Below are positions 16,669 to 26,386 of a stretch of 34,062 nucleotides of DNA, piece after piece (the stretch's first letter is position 1; the number at the start of each line of letters is the position of its first letter). The stretch spans positions 1 to 34,062 of the forward strand of contig CAMVKM010000006.1 of NCBI GenBank assembly GCA_947168085.1. Reading direction: 5' to 3'. The stretch is from an uncultured Clostridia bacterium (GTDB lineage: Bacteria > Bacillota > Clostridia > Christensenellales > UBA1242). Below the pieces are notes generated by a model, which saw only the letters and a list, made by a program, of their open reading frames with translations, searched no databases and was not told where the DNA came from. Position numbers and translations under genes: made by a program.

Positions 16669-18405
16669 ATGAGTGCTGGAAACAAAAAAGCAGAACCAGA
16701 AAAAGAATTAAAACAAGAAAAAGAATTGCAAGAAAATGAACAGGCTTATGAACGTGAAGATTCTGAAACTGGTTATGCAAAAAATTTGACCGAAGCAACA
16801 ATGCTTAAGGCAAACAGGAAGTATGAAGTTATTGCAAACAAACTAATGGGCAGTTTTGATGACAAAGGCCATTATGAAATTCCAAAAGAAATTTTAACAG
16901 AACTCACTCTTTTTAAAAAACTTGTTGGTGTAAAAACAGAAAATGGTGTTGAATTAAGATCATTTTACAAAAACCTTGTTTTTGAATTTTTGCTTAAGTT
17001 TAATGGTGTGGACAAAGAAAAAAATCAAGAAAGCGCAACTTTGTTTCTTGTTGAAAGAATTGAAAAAGTAAATGGCTACATTATCAACAAAATGGTTACA
17101 CCTGTTGCCACCTATATGGCTTTGCCAAGCGACAACTTTCAAGCAATTTGTTATGAAGCATTTCATGTGGTAAAAAACATTGATGATGATTCAATTGGTG
17201 CATTGGGTGGAGATGCTGTTAATATTGATAAAAGAATAGCTTATCTTTTGGCTGTTCGTGAAGCCAGCAAAAATGCATATATCGAAATTGAAGAGCTTTA
17301 CTTTAACACAAGACTTTCAATTTTAGACAGCATTCCGCAAGGCACATTAATTTTAAGTGAATTTGCAAAAAAACGAGCACTACTTGAAAAGTATTTTATT
17401 GGCAATGATCGCAACAAATTTAGAGCACTTAACGAACTTTTAACTTCTATTTTAGAAGCAAATCCACAAATTATGGCACAAATGCCAGTTTTTGATGTTA
17501 TGATAACTCCGCTTAACAACAAATATTTGGAAGCCACAATTGCTGTTAGCAAAAAAATAAAAATTTCTGAAAAATACAAAGCACTTGAAAATGCTCCTGT
17601 TGCTGTTGCAGCTCCAGCGCCAGTTATGGGTGGAGCAGTTAAAATTGAAACTGGTGGTAAAAAACCAGCGCCAAAACCAAGTGGACCTAAAAAAGGTGGT
17701 GGACCAAAGAAAAGTGGTGGCGGTGGTGGCAAAGGCGGCGGTGGCGGCAGCAAAGGTGGAGGAAAAGGCAAGGGTGGAGACAAGAAAAAAGGCAAAAAGC
17801 AAGACAACAAAAAATCTGGACCAAAAGGGCCAGTACTTTATGTGCCACCAAAAAAATTGCCAAAACAAGAAAAAGAACAAGCAAAAAATCTTGAACCCAA
17901 AGCCGAAATAAAAAAAGCCGAAATAAAAAAAGAAAGTGCAAAATCAGAACCAGCAACGCCATCTAAGCCAATGGAGCAAAAAAAAGCAGAAGAAGTTAAC
18001 AACAAAACACCACAAGATGATTACAATGGTTTGGTTGATTTTTATGAAGATGCTAATGGTGTTGAAGTTGATCAACAAAACTTAGAAAAAACTACCCCAG
18101 AGATGCAGACACCAGAAATTGGTGAAGTTGAAGTGAAAAAAGAACAAAAAGAACCAACCAAAAAAGAAACAAACGATCAAGGTGAGATCAGTTTTGAATC
18201 TTTTAATGAAAATGATGTTGACATTGATGTGACACCAAAACAAGAATCACAAAAAACAGAAAAAAAAGAGCCACAAGAGATTGATGAAGTTGACGTGAAA
18301 AAAACGCAAAAGAAAGAAGATTTTTCTGACATTTTAGATGAGATAGATGTAATTGGTTCTCAAACAAAGAAAAGACCAACAGATTTAGGACCAGAATTTG
18401 CATAA
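16669..18405 (+). CDS. Large uncharacterised protein: helical N-domain, Gly/Lys-rich disordered linker, charged tail with imperfect repeats
   Basis: SD GAAGGAGAAAG before ATG; linker GGKKPAPKPSGPKKGGGPKKSGGGGGKGGGGGSKGGGKGKGGDKKKGKK; tail motifs EIGEVEVKKEQK / EIDEVDVKKTQK. Confidence 0.85.
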   Translation: MSAGNKKAEPEKELKQEKELQENEQAYEREDSETGYAKNLTEATMLKANRKYEVIANKLMGSFDDKGHYEIPKEILTELTLFKKLVGVKTENGVELRSFYKNLVFEFLLKFNGVDKEKNQESATLFLVERIEKVNGYIINKMVTPVATYMALPSDNFQAICYEAFHVVKNIDDDSIGALGGDAVNIDKRIAYLLAVREASKNAYIEIEELYFNTRLSILDSIPQGTLILSEFAKKRALLEKYFIGNDRNKFRALNELLTSILEANPQIMAQMPVFDVMITPLNNKYLEATIAVSKKIKISEKYKALENAPVAVAAPAPVMGGAVKIETGGKKPAPKPSGPKKGGGPKKSGGGGGKGGGGGSKGGGKGKGGDKKKGKKQDNKKSGPKGPVLYVPPKKLPKQEKEQAKNLEPKAEIKKAEIKKESAKSEPATPSKPMEQKKAEEVNNKTPQDDYNGLVDFYEDANGVEVDQQNLEKTTPEMQTPEIGEVEVKKEQKEPTKKETNDQGEISFESFNENDVDIDVTPKQESQKTEKKEPQEIDEVDVKKTQKKEDFSDILDEIDVIGSQTKKRPTDLGPEFA

Positions 18406-18436
18406 AAAAAAGAATTCCAATTAGGATTCTTTTTTT
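18404..18436. terminator. Terminator hairpin between convergent genes
   Basis: AAAAAAAAGAATTCCAATTAGGATTCTTTTTTT. Confidence 0.6.
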
Positions 18437-19134
18437 GTTTTGTCTATGTAAATTATGCGGCGACAATTTTCACATTCCAAAATTCCTTTTTCTTCCAAAA
18501 TGTGTTTTTTAGACATTGCAAGTTCCATAGCACATCCACCACAAGAGTTGTTTAAAAGTGGAACAAACACCGGAAATTTCTTGTCTTCTCGCATAGTTTT
18601 GTATTTTGCTAAAAGTTTTGGGTCAATTTTCTTTTCAAGCGCCAAAAGATCTGTTTTCAGTTTTTCAGTTTTTTCGTTGCCTTCTTCCACAAGTTTGGTG
18701 TAGGCAAGCATGCCTTTTTGGTGTTTTTGTTTTGCCACAACACCTTCATTTCGTGTTTGTTCAAAATCTTTTATGGCTTGTTCAATCTTTGATGCAAGTT
18801 TTTTGCTGTTTTTTTGAAGAATTAAAATGTTTGTTGTAATGTCCTTAATTTTTTTCTCAATGTCTTTAAGGTCATTTTCTGTTTGTGATTCAAGTTTTTG
18901 TTTTACAAGTTTTTCAAGTTCAGCATTTTGATTTTGTGCTGCTTGATTTAACTTTTCAAATTCAGTTAAAAGCTTTTCAGAATCCTTTTCAATTGTTTTA
19001 AGTTTTTGTTGGGCGTTTTTTACAATTTCAACCATTTGGTTAACAACTTGTTTTGCTTTGCTTTCTGAAATTGCTTTTTCAATTTTTAAAAGTTCGCCAT
19101 CTTTTTTTTGATATTTTAAAATTTCTTCTAACAT
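18421..19134 (-). CDS. Coiled-coil protein with C4-type zinc ribbon
   Basis: Long coiled coil; C-terminal NNSCGGCAMELAMSKKHILEEKGILECENCRRIIYI; next to trmK as in other Firmicutes. Confidence 0.8.
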   Translation of the reverse strand: MLEEILKYQKKDGELLKIEKAISESKAKQVVNQMVEIVKNAQQKLKTIEKDSEKLLTEFEKLNQAAQNQNAELEKLVKQKLESQTENDLKDIEKKIKDITTNILILQKNSKKLASKIEQAIKDFEQTRNEGVVAKQKHQKGMLAYTKLVEEGNEKTEKLKTDLLALEKKIDPKLLAKYKTMREDKKFPVFVPLLNNSCGGCAMELAMSKKHILEEKGILECENCRRIIYIDKTKKES

Positions 19135-19808
19135 AATTTGCTCCTTTTTGATTTCAGTTTTTCAATTTCTTTTAAACACCTAACAAAATCTTTTTCTTTT
19201 GTTGAATTTTGTGGAAGATTTGATAAAATGTTTTTTATTTTTTGTTCTTTTTGATTAATCCATTCAAAAAAATCAACATTGTTTAAATGTGGTTTTGCTC
19301 CCCAGCGTTGTTTTGTTTTTGAAAGTGTTTGATTGCCAATTTTTGCAGTAATCATGTGGTAAAATTTTTGTTTGTCTTTTAAAACAAAGTCTTTTAAAAT
19401 TTTAAAACCATTTTCACTTAAAAACTTTCTTAAAAAAACAAGTTCTTTCATGGGCTGCAAAACAAAATGGACATCAGTTTTTGGCTTAAAATTTGTTAAA
19501 ATATGCACAATTTCCTTTCCGCCCATTCCGGCTACAACAACTTGGTCTATTTTTTCGTTTGGCTTTGCGACAATTCCGTCACCAACTCTAACAAAAGCAA
19601 ATTTTTCAAGATTTTTTTCTTTCAAAAGTTTTTCTGTTTTTTGAGCACATTTTTTGCTAATGTCTGAGGCAATCAAAAATTTTGTTTTTTTGCTTTCCAA
19701 AAGTCCAAATCCAACATAGCCATGGTCACAACCAACATCAATTGTTAAATTGCTTTTTTTTGAAATATCAACTAAAGTTTGCTGTCTTAGAGTTAAATTA
19801 CTCATCAT
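19128..19808 (-). CDS. trmK: tRNA (adenine(22)-N(1))-methyltransferase
   Basis: LTLRQQTLVDISKKSNLTIDVGCDHGYVGFGLL...IASDISKKCAQKTEKLL...VVVAGMGGKEIVHIL; located between rpoD and the zinc-ribbon gene. Confidence 0.88.
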   Translation of the reverse strand: MMSNLTLRQQTLVDISKKSNLTIDVGCDHGYVGFGLLESKKTKFLIASDISKKCAQKTEKLLKEKNLEKFAFVRVGDGIVAKPNEKIDQVVVAGMGGKEIVHILTNFKPKTDVHFVLQPMKELVFLRKFLSENGFKILKDFVLKDKQKFYHMITAKIGNQTLSKTKQRWGAKPHLNNVDFFEWINQKEQKIKNILSNLPQNSTKEKDFVRCLKEIEKLKSKRSKLC

Positions 19809-20844
19809 AAAAATCCTTTAATTTTTTACTTCGGTTTGGGTTTCTTAGTTTTCTAAGTGCTTTTGCTTCAATCTGTCTAATTCTTTCACGAGTAACATTA
19901 AATTCTCGTCCAACTTCTTCAAGTGTTCGTGGGTGAGCATCATCAAGCCCATAACGAAGACGAATAACTTTTTGTTCCCTTGGTGTTAACGTTTCAATAA
20001 CAGACAAAAGTTCTTCTTTTAAAATGTTTTGAGTAACAAGGTCGGCTGGGTTTTTTGCGTTGTCATCAGGAACAAAATCTCCAACTTGGCTGTCTCCTTC
20101 TTCTCCTGCAGGGCCTTCCAAACTTGTTGGTTCTTGTGCAATTTCTTTAATTTCACAAACTTTTTCTTCAGAAATTCCCATTTTTTCGGCAATTTCGGCA
20201 TCAGTTGGCTCTCTGCCAAGGTCTTGCCAAAGCTGTTTTGTAATTCTGCTTAGTTTGTTGATTGTTTCAACCATATGAACGGGAAGACGAATTGTTCTTG
20301 CTTGGTCGGCAATTGCACGAGAAATCGCTTGTCTAATCCAGCAAGTTCCATATGTTGAAAAGTGGAAACCAAGGCGGTAGTCATAACGGTCAACGGCTTT
20401 AATGAGGCCCATGTTTCCTTCTTGAATAAGGTCACTAAAACTCATGTTTGTGTTGTTAACCCAGCGTTTTGCAATGCTTACAACAAGTTTTAGGTTTGCT
20501 TCAACAAGTTTTTTCTTTGCTTCTTGATCACCAGCCATAATTCGTTTTCCAAGCTCCATTTCTTCTTCGTGAGAAAGCAGTGGAACTTTTCCAATTTCTT
20601 TAAAATACATTTTTATTGGGTCATTTATGTTGGCTTGATTCATCATTGTTTCAAGCAAAATTTCTTCGTCACGGTCTTCTTTTCTTATGTCTATGCCAGC
20701 TTTTTTTAGCGCATTTACAACAACAGTTGTTTGCTCGGGTGTTGCTTCGTACTTAACAAGCTGCATGTAAATGTCTTCTTCAGTAATATAACCCTTTTTG
20801 GCTGCAGATTCCTTTAATTTTTTTATTTCCTCTTCAAATTCCAT
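19798..20844 (-). CDS. rpoD: RNA polymerase primary sigma factor
   Basis: Sigma-70 regions 1.2-4.2: NDPIKMYFKEIGKVPLLSHEEE, FSTYGTCWIRQAISRAIADQARTIRLPVHM, TLEEVGREFNVTRERIRQIEAKALRKLR. Confidence 0.97.
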   Translation of the reverse strand: MEFEEEIKKLKESAAKKGYITEEDIYMQLVKYEATPEQTTVVVNALKKAGIDIRKEDRDEEILLETMMNQANINDPIKMYFKEIGKVPLLSHEEEMELGKRIMAGDQEAKKKLVEANLKLVVSIAKRWVNNTNMSFSDLIQEGNMGLIKAVDRYDYRLGFHFSTYGTCWIRQAISRAIADQARTIRLPVHMVETINKLSRITKQLWQDLGREPTDAEIAEKMGISEEKVCEIKEIAQEPTSLEGPAGEEGDSQVGDFVPDDNAKNPADLVTQNILKEELLSVIETLTPREQKVIRLRYGLDDAHPRTLEEVGREFNVTRERIRQIEAKALRKLRNPNRSKKLKDFYDE

Positions 20845-20857
20845 TATTTTCTCCTGA

Positions 20858-22630
20858 TTAGTTTTTCTTGTTTTTTAGTTTTGCAAGTTTTAAATCAATT
20901 TCAAAAAGTTGATTTGCCACTTGTTTTCGCTGCTCACTGCTAAGAGTTGAAAAAGATTTTTCAAGTTTGTCTTTTTCAATCAAAAGTGCGCGTTCTTTGT
21001 TTTTTAGCAAACAATCTTGCCAAACTTGTTCGCCAGTTTCATCATTAAACACACAATTAATAACACTTTGCACAAAAGGGCTGTTTTCAACATCAATGCG
21101 GTCAAAAACACCACCAACAACAAAATTTTGAGTTTGAACATATTCAAACAAAGTGTTTGCATCTGGGTTTAAAAATGTTGTGTTAAGACAGTCGCCAACA
21201 TTTGCCCAAGGCTTTCGGTAGAGAAGGCTTGCAAGCAAAAATTTGTCGGCTTTCATAAAAGCATCTTGCTCTTGTTCTGAAAAAATGTTTTGAGAAACAC
21301 TTGTTTCTTGTGTTTGTTCTTGTGTTAAATTTGTGTTCAACAAATCTTGTCTTAAAATGTCAACAGGAACATTTGTGAGTTTTCGAACAAATTCAAGATA
21401 AATGTTTTTTTCAGCGTCAGTGTCCAAAGTTTTTATGAGCACAAGGGCTTCTTTTATGAATTTTGATTTTTGTTCATTTGAGTTTAAGTCATATTTTTTA
21501 GCAAGAGTTTTTAGTTGAAAATCCATTGCTTCAACGGCATTGTCCAAAAGTTTTTGCATGTCTTCTTTTGAATGAGATTTTAAAAACTCGTCTGGGTCCA
21601 TTCCATCTGGAAGTGTTGCAACTTTTATGGAAAGTCCACTTGGTTTTAAAATGTCAATGCTTCTAAGTGTTGCTTTTTGTCCAGCAGAGTCGCCGTCAAG
21701 AAGAATGATTATGTTGTCACTTAGTTTTTTCAGTTCTTTTGCGTGCATTGGAGTTATGGCTGTTCCAAGGCAGGCAACAGTGTTGTTAAAACCTGCTTGA
21801 TGCATGCTTACCACATCCAGTTGACCTTCAACCAAAACAATTCGAGCAAGGTTTGAGTGAAGTTCTTTTCTTAGTTTAGCCAAAAGGTTAATTCCAAAAA
21901 TAACACGGCTTTTGTCAAAAACAGGTGTTTGTGCTGTGTTTTTGTATTTTGCAAAATCACCAGAACCCAAAATTCTTGCCGAGAAACCAATAACATCACC
22001 AAGAGTGTTGATAAGTGGAAAAACAAGTCTTTCAGCATAAGCATCATAGTGGTGTCCTTTGTCGCTAATGTCTACAATACCGGCCTTTTTCATAATGTCA
22101 AGGCTAAAACCTTTTTTTTGTAAATGTGCAATAAGTGATTGAAAGTCTGGAGAGTAACCCATGCCAAAATTTTTGATGCTTTGGGCATTCACTCCACGTT
22201 TTGCCAGGTAATTTCTGCAAATTTCACCTTTTTTGGTGTTTAACATTTGAAAGTAAAACTTTGCGGCTTCTCGAAGCGCTAGCAAAATCTGTTCTTTTTC
22301 ATGTTTCTTTTTTTCATAATCAGGTGATTGTTCAATTGCTGGCATTTCCATTCCAGCATTTTTTGCAAGGATTTCAACAGCTTCCAAAAAACTTATGTTT
22401 TCATATTTTTGCACAAATTGAATAACATCACCAGATTCGCCACAACCAAAACATTTGTAATACTGCTGAACGCCATCAACACAAAAACTTGGAGTCTTTT
22501 CATAGTGAAAAGGGCAAACACCCCAATGGTTTTTGCCCCTGCGTTTTAATTGTATGTAACGAGAAATGGTCGAAACAATGTCGTTTCGACTTTTGAGTTC
22601 TTCTTTCCACTCAAGTGAAAATCCTGCCAC
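20858..22630 (-). CDS. dnaG: DNA primase
   Basis: CPFHYEKTPSFCVD...YYKCFGCGESGDVIQFV zinc domain and TOPRIM (VLVEGQLDVVSMHQAG; LLDGDSAGQKA); GTG start at 22630 after AAGGACTAAGAAA preferred over the annotated 22684. Confidence 0.95.
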   Translation of the reverse strand: MAGFSLEWKEELKSRNDIVSTISRYIQLKRRGKNHWGVCPFHYEKTPSFCVDGVQQYYKCFGCGESGDVIQFVQKYENISFLEAVEILAKNAGMEMPAIEQSPDYEKKKHEKEQILLALREAAKFYFQMLNTKKGEICRNYLAKRGVNAQSIKNFGMGYSPDFQSLIAHLQKKGFSLDIMKKAGIVDISDKGHHYDAYAERLVFPLINTLGDVIGFSARILGSGDFAKYKNTAQTPVFDKSRVIFGINLLAKLRKELHSNLARIVLVEGQLDVVSMHQAGFNNTVACLGTAITPMHAKELKKLSDNIIILLDGDSAGQKATLRSIDILKPSGLSIKVATLPDGMDPDEFLKSHSKEDMQKLLDNAVEAMDFQLKTLAKKYDLNSNEQKSKFIKEALVLIKTLDTDAEKNIYLEFVRKLTNVPVDILRQDLLNTNLTQEQTQETSVSQNIFSEQEQDAFMKADKFLLASLLYRKPWANVGDCLNTTFLNPDANTLFEYVQTQNFVVGGVFDRIDVENSPFVQSVINCVFNDETGEQVWQDCLLKNKERALLIEKDKLEKSFSTLSSEQRKQVANQLFEIDLKLAKLKNKKN

Positions 22631-22744
22631 TTTCTTAGTCCTTCTTTTGTTTGTTAATTTTATTGTTTGCCAAAACTGTCGCAAATTACTTTTTTTTATT
22701 AAAAATTTTTTTTAAAAAACAAAAAAAGCCTTTGTTTTTGGCTT

Positions 22745-23470
22745 TTAAATGTTTTTAAGGCTTTTTAAAATGTGGCCAAATTTTCCTGTGAAGTTTGCGT
22801 TTAAAAGAACCAAAATTTGGTCAATTGTGTGGTTGTGTGCTTTTAGTGTTTCAAGTTTGTTTAAATCAGTGTCATTTAGCATTCGCATTAATGAAAAAGT
22901 GGGAAATTCAACTTTCATGCACTCAGCTGTTTTGCAAAGGTCGCAAACAAAAGCTCCTGTTTCAACATTTAAAAAATAGTTGTGATTAAGAGCAGTGCCA
23001 CAAGTTTTGCACTTGTCAAAAGAAAGGGCATAACCACTATAGGCAAACACATCAAGCAAAAATTTGCTTAAACAAAGTTTTGGATTAACACCATTATTTA
23101 AAAGCGAAAGAGTTTTTAAAACTTTTAAAAAAAGTTGAGGACTTTGTTCATTTTCGGGCATAATTTTGTCAACGATTTCAAGAACTGCCATAGCCAAAGA
23201 CAATGTGTCAAAATTTTGTGAAAGGTTAAAAAAACTTTCAATTTCGCTTGCTGTTGCAACAACAAAATTGTCACCACGTTTTATTAACGAAAACTCAGCA
23301 AAACAAAAAGGCTGTCCAGCAAATTTTAGTTTTGCATTTTGTTTTGTGCAACCTTTTAGTTTTGCTGAAATTTTTCCAAAGTCAAGCGAGAATAAAGTTA
23401 AAATTTTGTCGCTATCTTGAAAAAGGGTTGCTCTCAAGACTATTGCTTTTGTTATTATTAAATTTTCCAT
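22745..23470 (-). CDS. recO: DNA repair protein RecO
   Basis: IITKAIVLRATLFQDSDKILTLFSLDFGKISAKLKG OB fold; CKTCG...FVCDLC zinc motif; era-yqzL-recO neighbourhood. Confidence 0.9.
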   Translation of the reverse strand: MENLIITKAIVLRATLFQDSDKILTLFSLDFGKISAKLKGCTKQNAKLKFAGQPFCFAEFSLIKRGDNFVVATASEIESFFNLSQNFDTLSLAMAVLEIVDKIMPENEQSPQLFLKVLKTLSLLNNGVNPKLCLSKFLLDVFAYSGYALSFDKCKTCGTALNHNYFLNVETGAFVCDLCKTAECMKVEFPTFSLMRMLNDTDLNKLETLKAHNHTIDQILVLLNANFTGKFGHILKSLKNI

Positions 23471-23585
23471 CAAGTTTTTCTTCTTTTTGTTTTTCTAAAT
23501 TTTTGTATAAAAGATAGTAGGGTATTTTGCCAGTTTTTTCAAAATTTTTCCAGCAAATGTTTTTAATGTCTTTTTTGTTTTCCAT
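23412..23585 (-). CDS. yqzL: YqzL-like small protein (57 aa), missing from the supplied ORF track
   Basis: ATG 23585: MENKKDIKNICWKNFEKTGKIPYYLLYKNLEKQKEEKLDGKFNNNKSNSLESNPFSR*; W.NF..TG....YLLYK matches YqzL; position between era and recO. Confidence 0.75.
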   Translation of the reverse strand: MENKKDIKNICWKNFEKTGKIPYYLLYKNLEKQKEEKLDGKFNNNKSNSLESNPFSR

Positions 23586-23707
23586 AATTTTTCCCTCTCT
23601 TTTAGATTATGCAAAAACACAAGTTTTATGTAACAAATTCAAAAATCAAAATTTTTTTATTAAAAAGCTACATTTTTAGCATTTTTTTGCTTAATTTTTT
23701 TGCAAAA

Positions 23708-24601
23708 TCAAATTTCATCAATAGCATATCCAAGATTTCCAAGGGTGCTGGCTTTGTTTCGCCAATCAGGTTTTACTTTTACCCAAAGAGAAAGGTTAAC
23801 TTGTTTTTGAAGCATTTTTTCAATTGCAAGCCTTGAAGACTTTCCAATTTCTTTTATCATGTTTCCTTGCTTGCCAATAATGATGTTTTTGTGACTTTCT
23901 TTTTCACAGTAGATTGTTGCTGTTATTTGTTCAAATTTTTCGTAATCTCTCATTTCATCAACAACAACTCCAACGCCGTGTGGAACTTCATCATCAAGCA
24001 TCCAAAGCATTTTTTCTCTTATGGCTTCGGCAATCATAAAGCCAAAAGTTTTGTCTGTTAGTTGGTCATCAGAAAAATATTTCACATTGTCAGTCATCTT
24101 TTTTAAGATGTGTTCTTTTAATGGTTCAAGGTTTTTGTTGGCTAAGGCTGATATGCAAAAAACTTCTTCAAGTTTTGCTATGGCATTTAGTTTTGCAAGT
24201 TCTTGCATTAAGTTTTCATAATTGTTTAAGTCAATTTTGTTTACAACTGCAAAAACAGGGTAGTCATTTTCAGCATATTTTTCAAGCATTTTAAGGTCGT
24301 TTGGTTTAAATGGCTTTGAGCCATCAATCACATAAAGCAAAAGGTCAATGCCATCAGTGGCGCTTTCAATGCTTTTTGCCATAAAGTCATCAAGGGCAGT
24401 TTTGCTTTTGTGAATTCCTGGAGTGTCTACAAAAACAACTTGTGCTCCGGGTGGATTCCAAACACCCAAAATTTTGTTTCTTGTTGTTTGTGGTTTTGGT
24501 GACACAATTGAAACCTTTTTTCCAATAATACAATTTATTAATGTTGATTTTCCAACATTGGGCTGTCCAACAACAGCCACAAATCCTGATTTAAAACTCA
24601 T
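23708..24601 (-). CDS. era: GTPase Era
   Basis: GFVAVVGQPNVGKSTLIN, TPGIH, NKID, KH-domain IIIGKQGNMIKEIGKSSR. Confidence 0.97.
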   Translation of the reverse strand: MSFKSGFVAVVGQPNVGKSTLINCIIGKKVSIVSPKPQTTRNKILGVWNPPGAQVVFVDTPGIHKSKTALDDFMAKSIESATDGIDLLLYVIDGSKPFKPNDLKMLEKYAENDYPVFAVVNKIDLNNYENLMQELAKLNAIAKLEEVFCISALANKNLEPLKEHILKKMTDNVKYFSDDQLTDKTFGFMIAEAIREKMLWMLDDEVPHGVGVVVDEMRDYEKFEQITATIYCEKESHKNIIIGKQGNMIKEIGKSSRLAIEKMLQKQVNLSLWVKVKPDWRNKASTLGNLGYAIDEI

Positions 24602-24619
24602 ATATTTTCTCCTTGTTTT

Positions 24620-24754
24620 TTAACAAAATTCATCTTCATTATCACTATCATCTTTTTTGCAACACTTTTTAGCTTCTTTAACTTTTTTTGGGCTTGTTTT
24701 TTTGCTCTTTTTGAGGTTCTTTTTCACAATACTTAAGCATTTTTTAAAAGTCAT
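24620..24754 (-). CDS. Putative 44-aa small protein overlapping the ybeY 3' end
   Basis: ATG 24754 overlaps the ybeY stop; MTFKKCLSIVKKNLKKSKKTSPKKVKEAKKCCKKDDSDNEDEFC*; fills the whole ybeY-era gap. Confidence 0.4.
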   Translation of the reverse strand: MTFKKCLSIVKKNLKKSKKTSPKKVKEAKKCCKKDDSDNEDEFC

Positions 24755-25277
24755 CATCACTTTCAATATTTGTTGTTTTTTCAAATTTTTGTTTGTCTAA
24801 AAATTTAATCATTTGTTCTTCAAACTTGCGCATTATTTTTGTTTCATTTTCTTCATGGTGGTCACAACCTAAAATGTGAAGCATTCCATGCACAAAAAGT
24901 TCAAAAATTTCTCTTAAAGTGCTGTGCCCATAATCTTTTGCTTGTTTTTCTGCAACACCCACACAAACAAAAATTTCTCCAAAGTAAATTGTTTTGCTTG
25001 CGGGGTCAAACTCTAATGGAAAAAACTTTTTTGTAAGTGGCAAATTTTCTGGGTTTTCAACAAGCCTAAAAGAAATCACATCAGTTGGTTTGTTGATTTT
25101 TCGGCACTCCTTGTTGATTGTTTGAATTTCTTTTTCATCAACCAAAAACAGCGACACTGTTATTTTTGCTTTGTTTTGCCCAAAAATTTTTAAAACTTGT
25201 TTTCCAATTTTTTCAAAAGTTTTTTGTGATGGCACATTGCATTTTGTTCTGTTTTCAAAATTTAATTTTAATTTCAA
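24744..25277 (-). CDS. ybeY: Endoribonuclease YbeY (rRNA maturation factor)
   Basis: INKPTDVISFRL and HGMLHILGCDHHEE metal-binding motif (HGxLHxxGyDH). Confidence 0.95.
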   Translation of the reverse strand: MKLKLNFENRTKCNVPSQKTFEKIGKQVLKIFGQNKAKITVSLFLVDEKEIQTINKECRKINKPTDVISFRLVENPENLPLTKKFFPLEFDPASKTIYFGEIFVCVGVAEKQAKDYGHSTLREIFELFVHGMLHILGCDHHEENETKIMRKFEEQMIKFLDKQKFEKTTNIESDDDF

Positions 25278-26386
25278 CTTATTTTTTCCTTTATTTTAAT
25301 GTAATGAGAAACAAACCAAATGTTTGAAACGAAGTTTGTTTCGGTTTTTTCTTCCAAAATTTCTTCATTGCCTTTAATTTGCTGCCAAGCCAAAAGTTTT
25401 GCTTGTGCCAAAAGTTTTTCTTTGTTTTCTTCAAAGTTTTGGGTGATTGTTAGTGGAGTTAGTTCAAAAAAAGTGGTGTAGCAAATTTTTAGTGGAATGC
25501 CAGAGTTTGAAAGATAGTTTTCTTTTGTTTCAATTTCAAATTTTTCAAATGGGTTTTGTGTTTTGTTTTCAAAAAGTGTTTCAGTTAAGTAAGTTACCTT
25601 AAAACTTTGCACAAAGTTTCCAGTTCGTGCAAGTGTTGTGGTTTCAAGAGGAAAGGTTAAACTTGCGCTTTTAAAAGTGAAAGCAAACACTTGGCCTTTT
25701 GCAATGCATGGATTTTGTTTTTCATCAAAGCCAGCAATCAAAACATCACCTTTTTGAACAATGTCGCCTTGTTTAACCATGGCTGTTCCACTGCTTACAA
25801 CAATGCTTGAAATGATGCCCGAATTTTTTGCCACAACATTTTGTGTTTGAGCGCTGTTTTGTTCTTGTGCTGTTTTGCTGGTGTAGTGAATTCTAAGCGT
25901 GCAACCCTTGATGTCAAAACTAATCAAACTGATGTTTTCAACATTTTCATAAATCAAAGATTTTAGTTTTGAAAAATTTAGGTTTGATTTTGGACAAAAT
26001 GGGGACACATTGTTTTGTTTTAGTGTGTTTAAAATTTGATTTTCCAAATTTTTGTCGCCAAAAGTTTCAATTTTGCACACAAAAAAACTTGAAACAATAT
26101 TAAGCAAAATCCCAAAAACAATTCCACACAAAATTCCTGTTCGTTTAAAGATTGAAACAATTGATGAAGATGAGCTTTTTTGCTCGACTATATTATAGCA
26201 TTTTTGATTTAAAATGGCAACCAAATTTTGATAATGTTTTGCTTTTGTTTTTATTACAAAAGTTGTGTTGTCAAGTTTTCTAAAATTTTTTATGGGAATG
26301 TTTTTTTGCTTTAAAATTTTTAAAAGGTTTATAACGTTTGCGCCTTTTGCTGTTATTTTGCAATATCCAAACCAAAATTTATTCAA
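25274..26386 (-). CDS. yqfD: Sporulation protein YqfD
   Basis: N-terminal region with ANVINLLKILKQKNIPIKNFRKLDN, TM, beta-rich extracytoplasmic region (AMVKQGDIVQKGDVLIAG); downstream of yqfC. Confidence 0.85.
   Translation of the reverse strand: MNKFWFGYCKITAKGANVINLLKILKQKNIPIKNFRKLDNTTFVIKTKAKHYQNLVAILNQKCYNIVEQKSSSSSIVSIFKRTGILCGIVFGILLNIVSSFFVCKIETFGDKNLENQILNTLKQNNVSPFCPKSNLNFSKLKSLIYENVENISLISFDIKGCTLRIHYTSKTAQEQNSAQTQNVVAKNSGIISSIVVSSGTAMVKQGDIVQKGDVLIAGFDEKQNPCIAKGQVFAFTFKSASLTFPLETTTLARTGNFVQSFKVTYLTETLFENKTQNPFEKFEIETKENYLSNSGIPLKICYTTFFELTPLTITQNFEENKEKLLAQAKLLAWQQIKGNEEILEEKTETNFVSNIWFVSHYIKIKEKIS

Noticed and set aside
17298-17810. 170-aa Pro/Leu-rich ORF on the minus strand
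   Set aside because: Exact antisense of the Gly/Lys-rich linker gene; low-complexity shadow without RBS
22631-22684. N-terminal extension of DnaG (MRQFWQTIKLTNKRRTKK)
   Set aside because: A GTG at 22630 with a good SD aligns with normal DnaG N-termini; the extension overlaps the RBS
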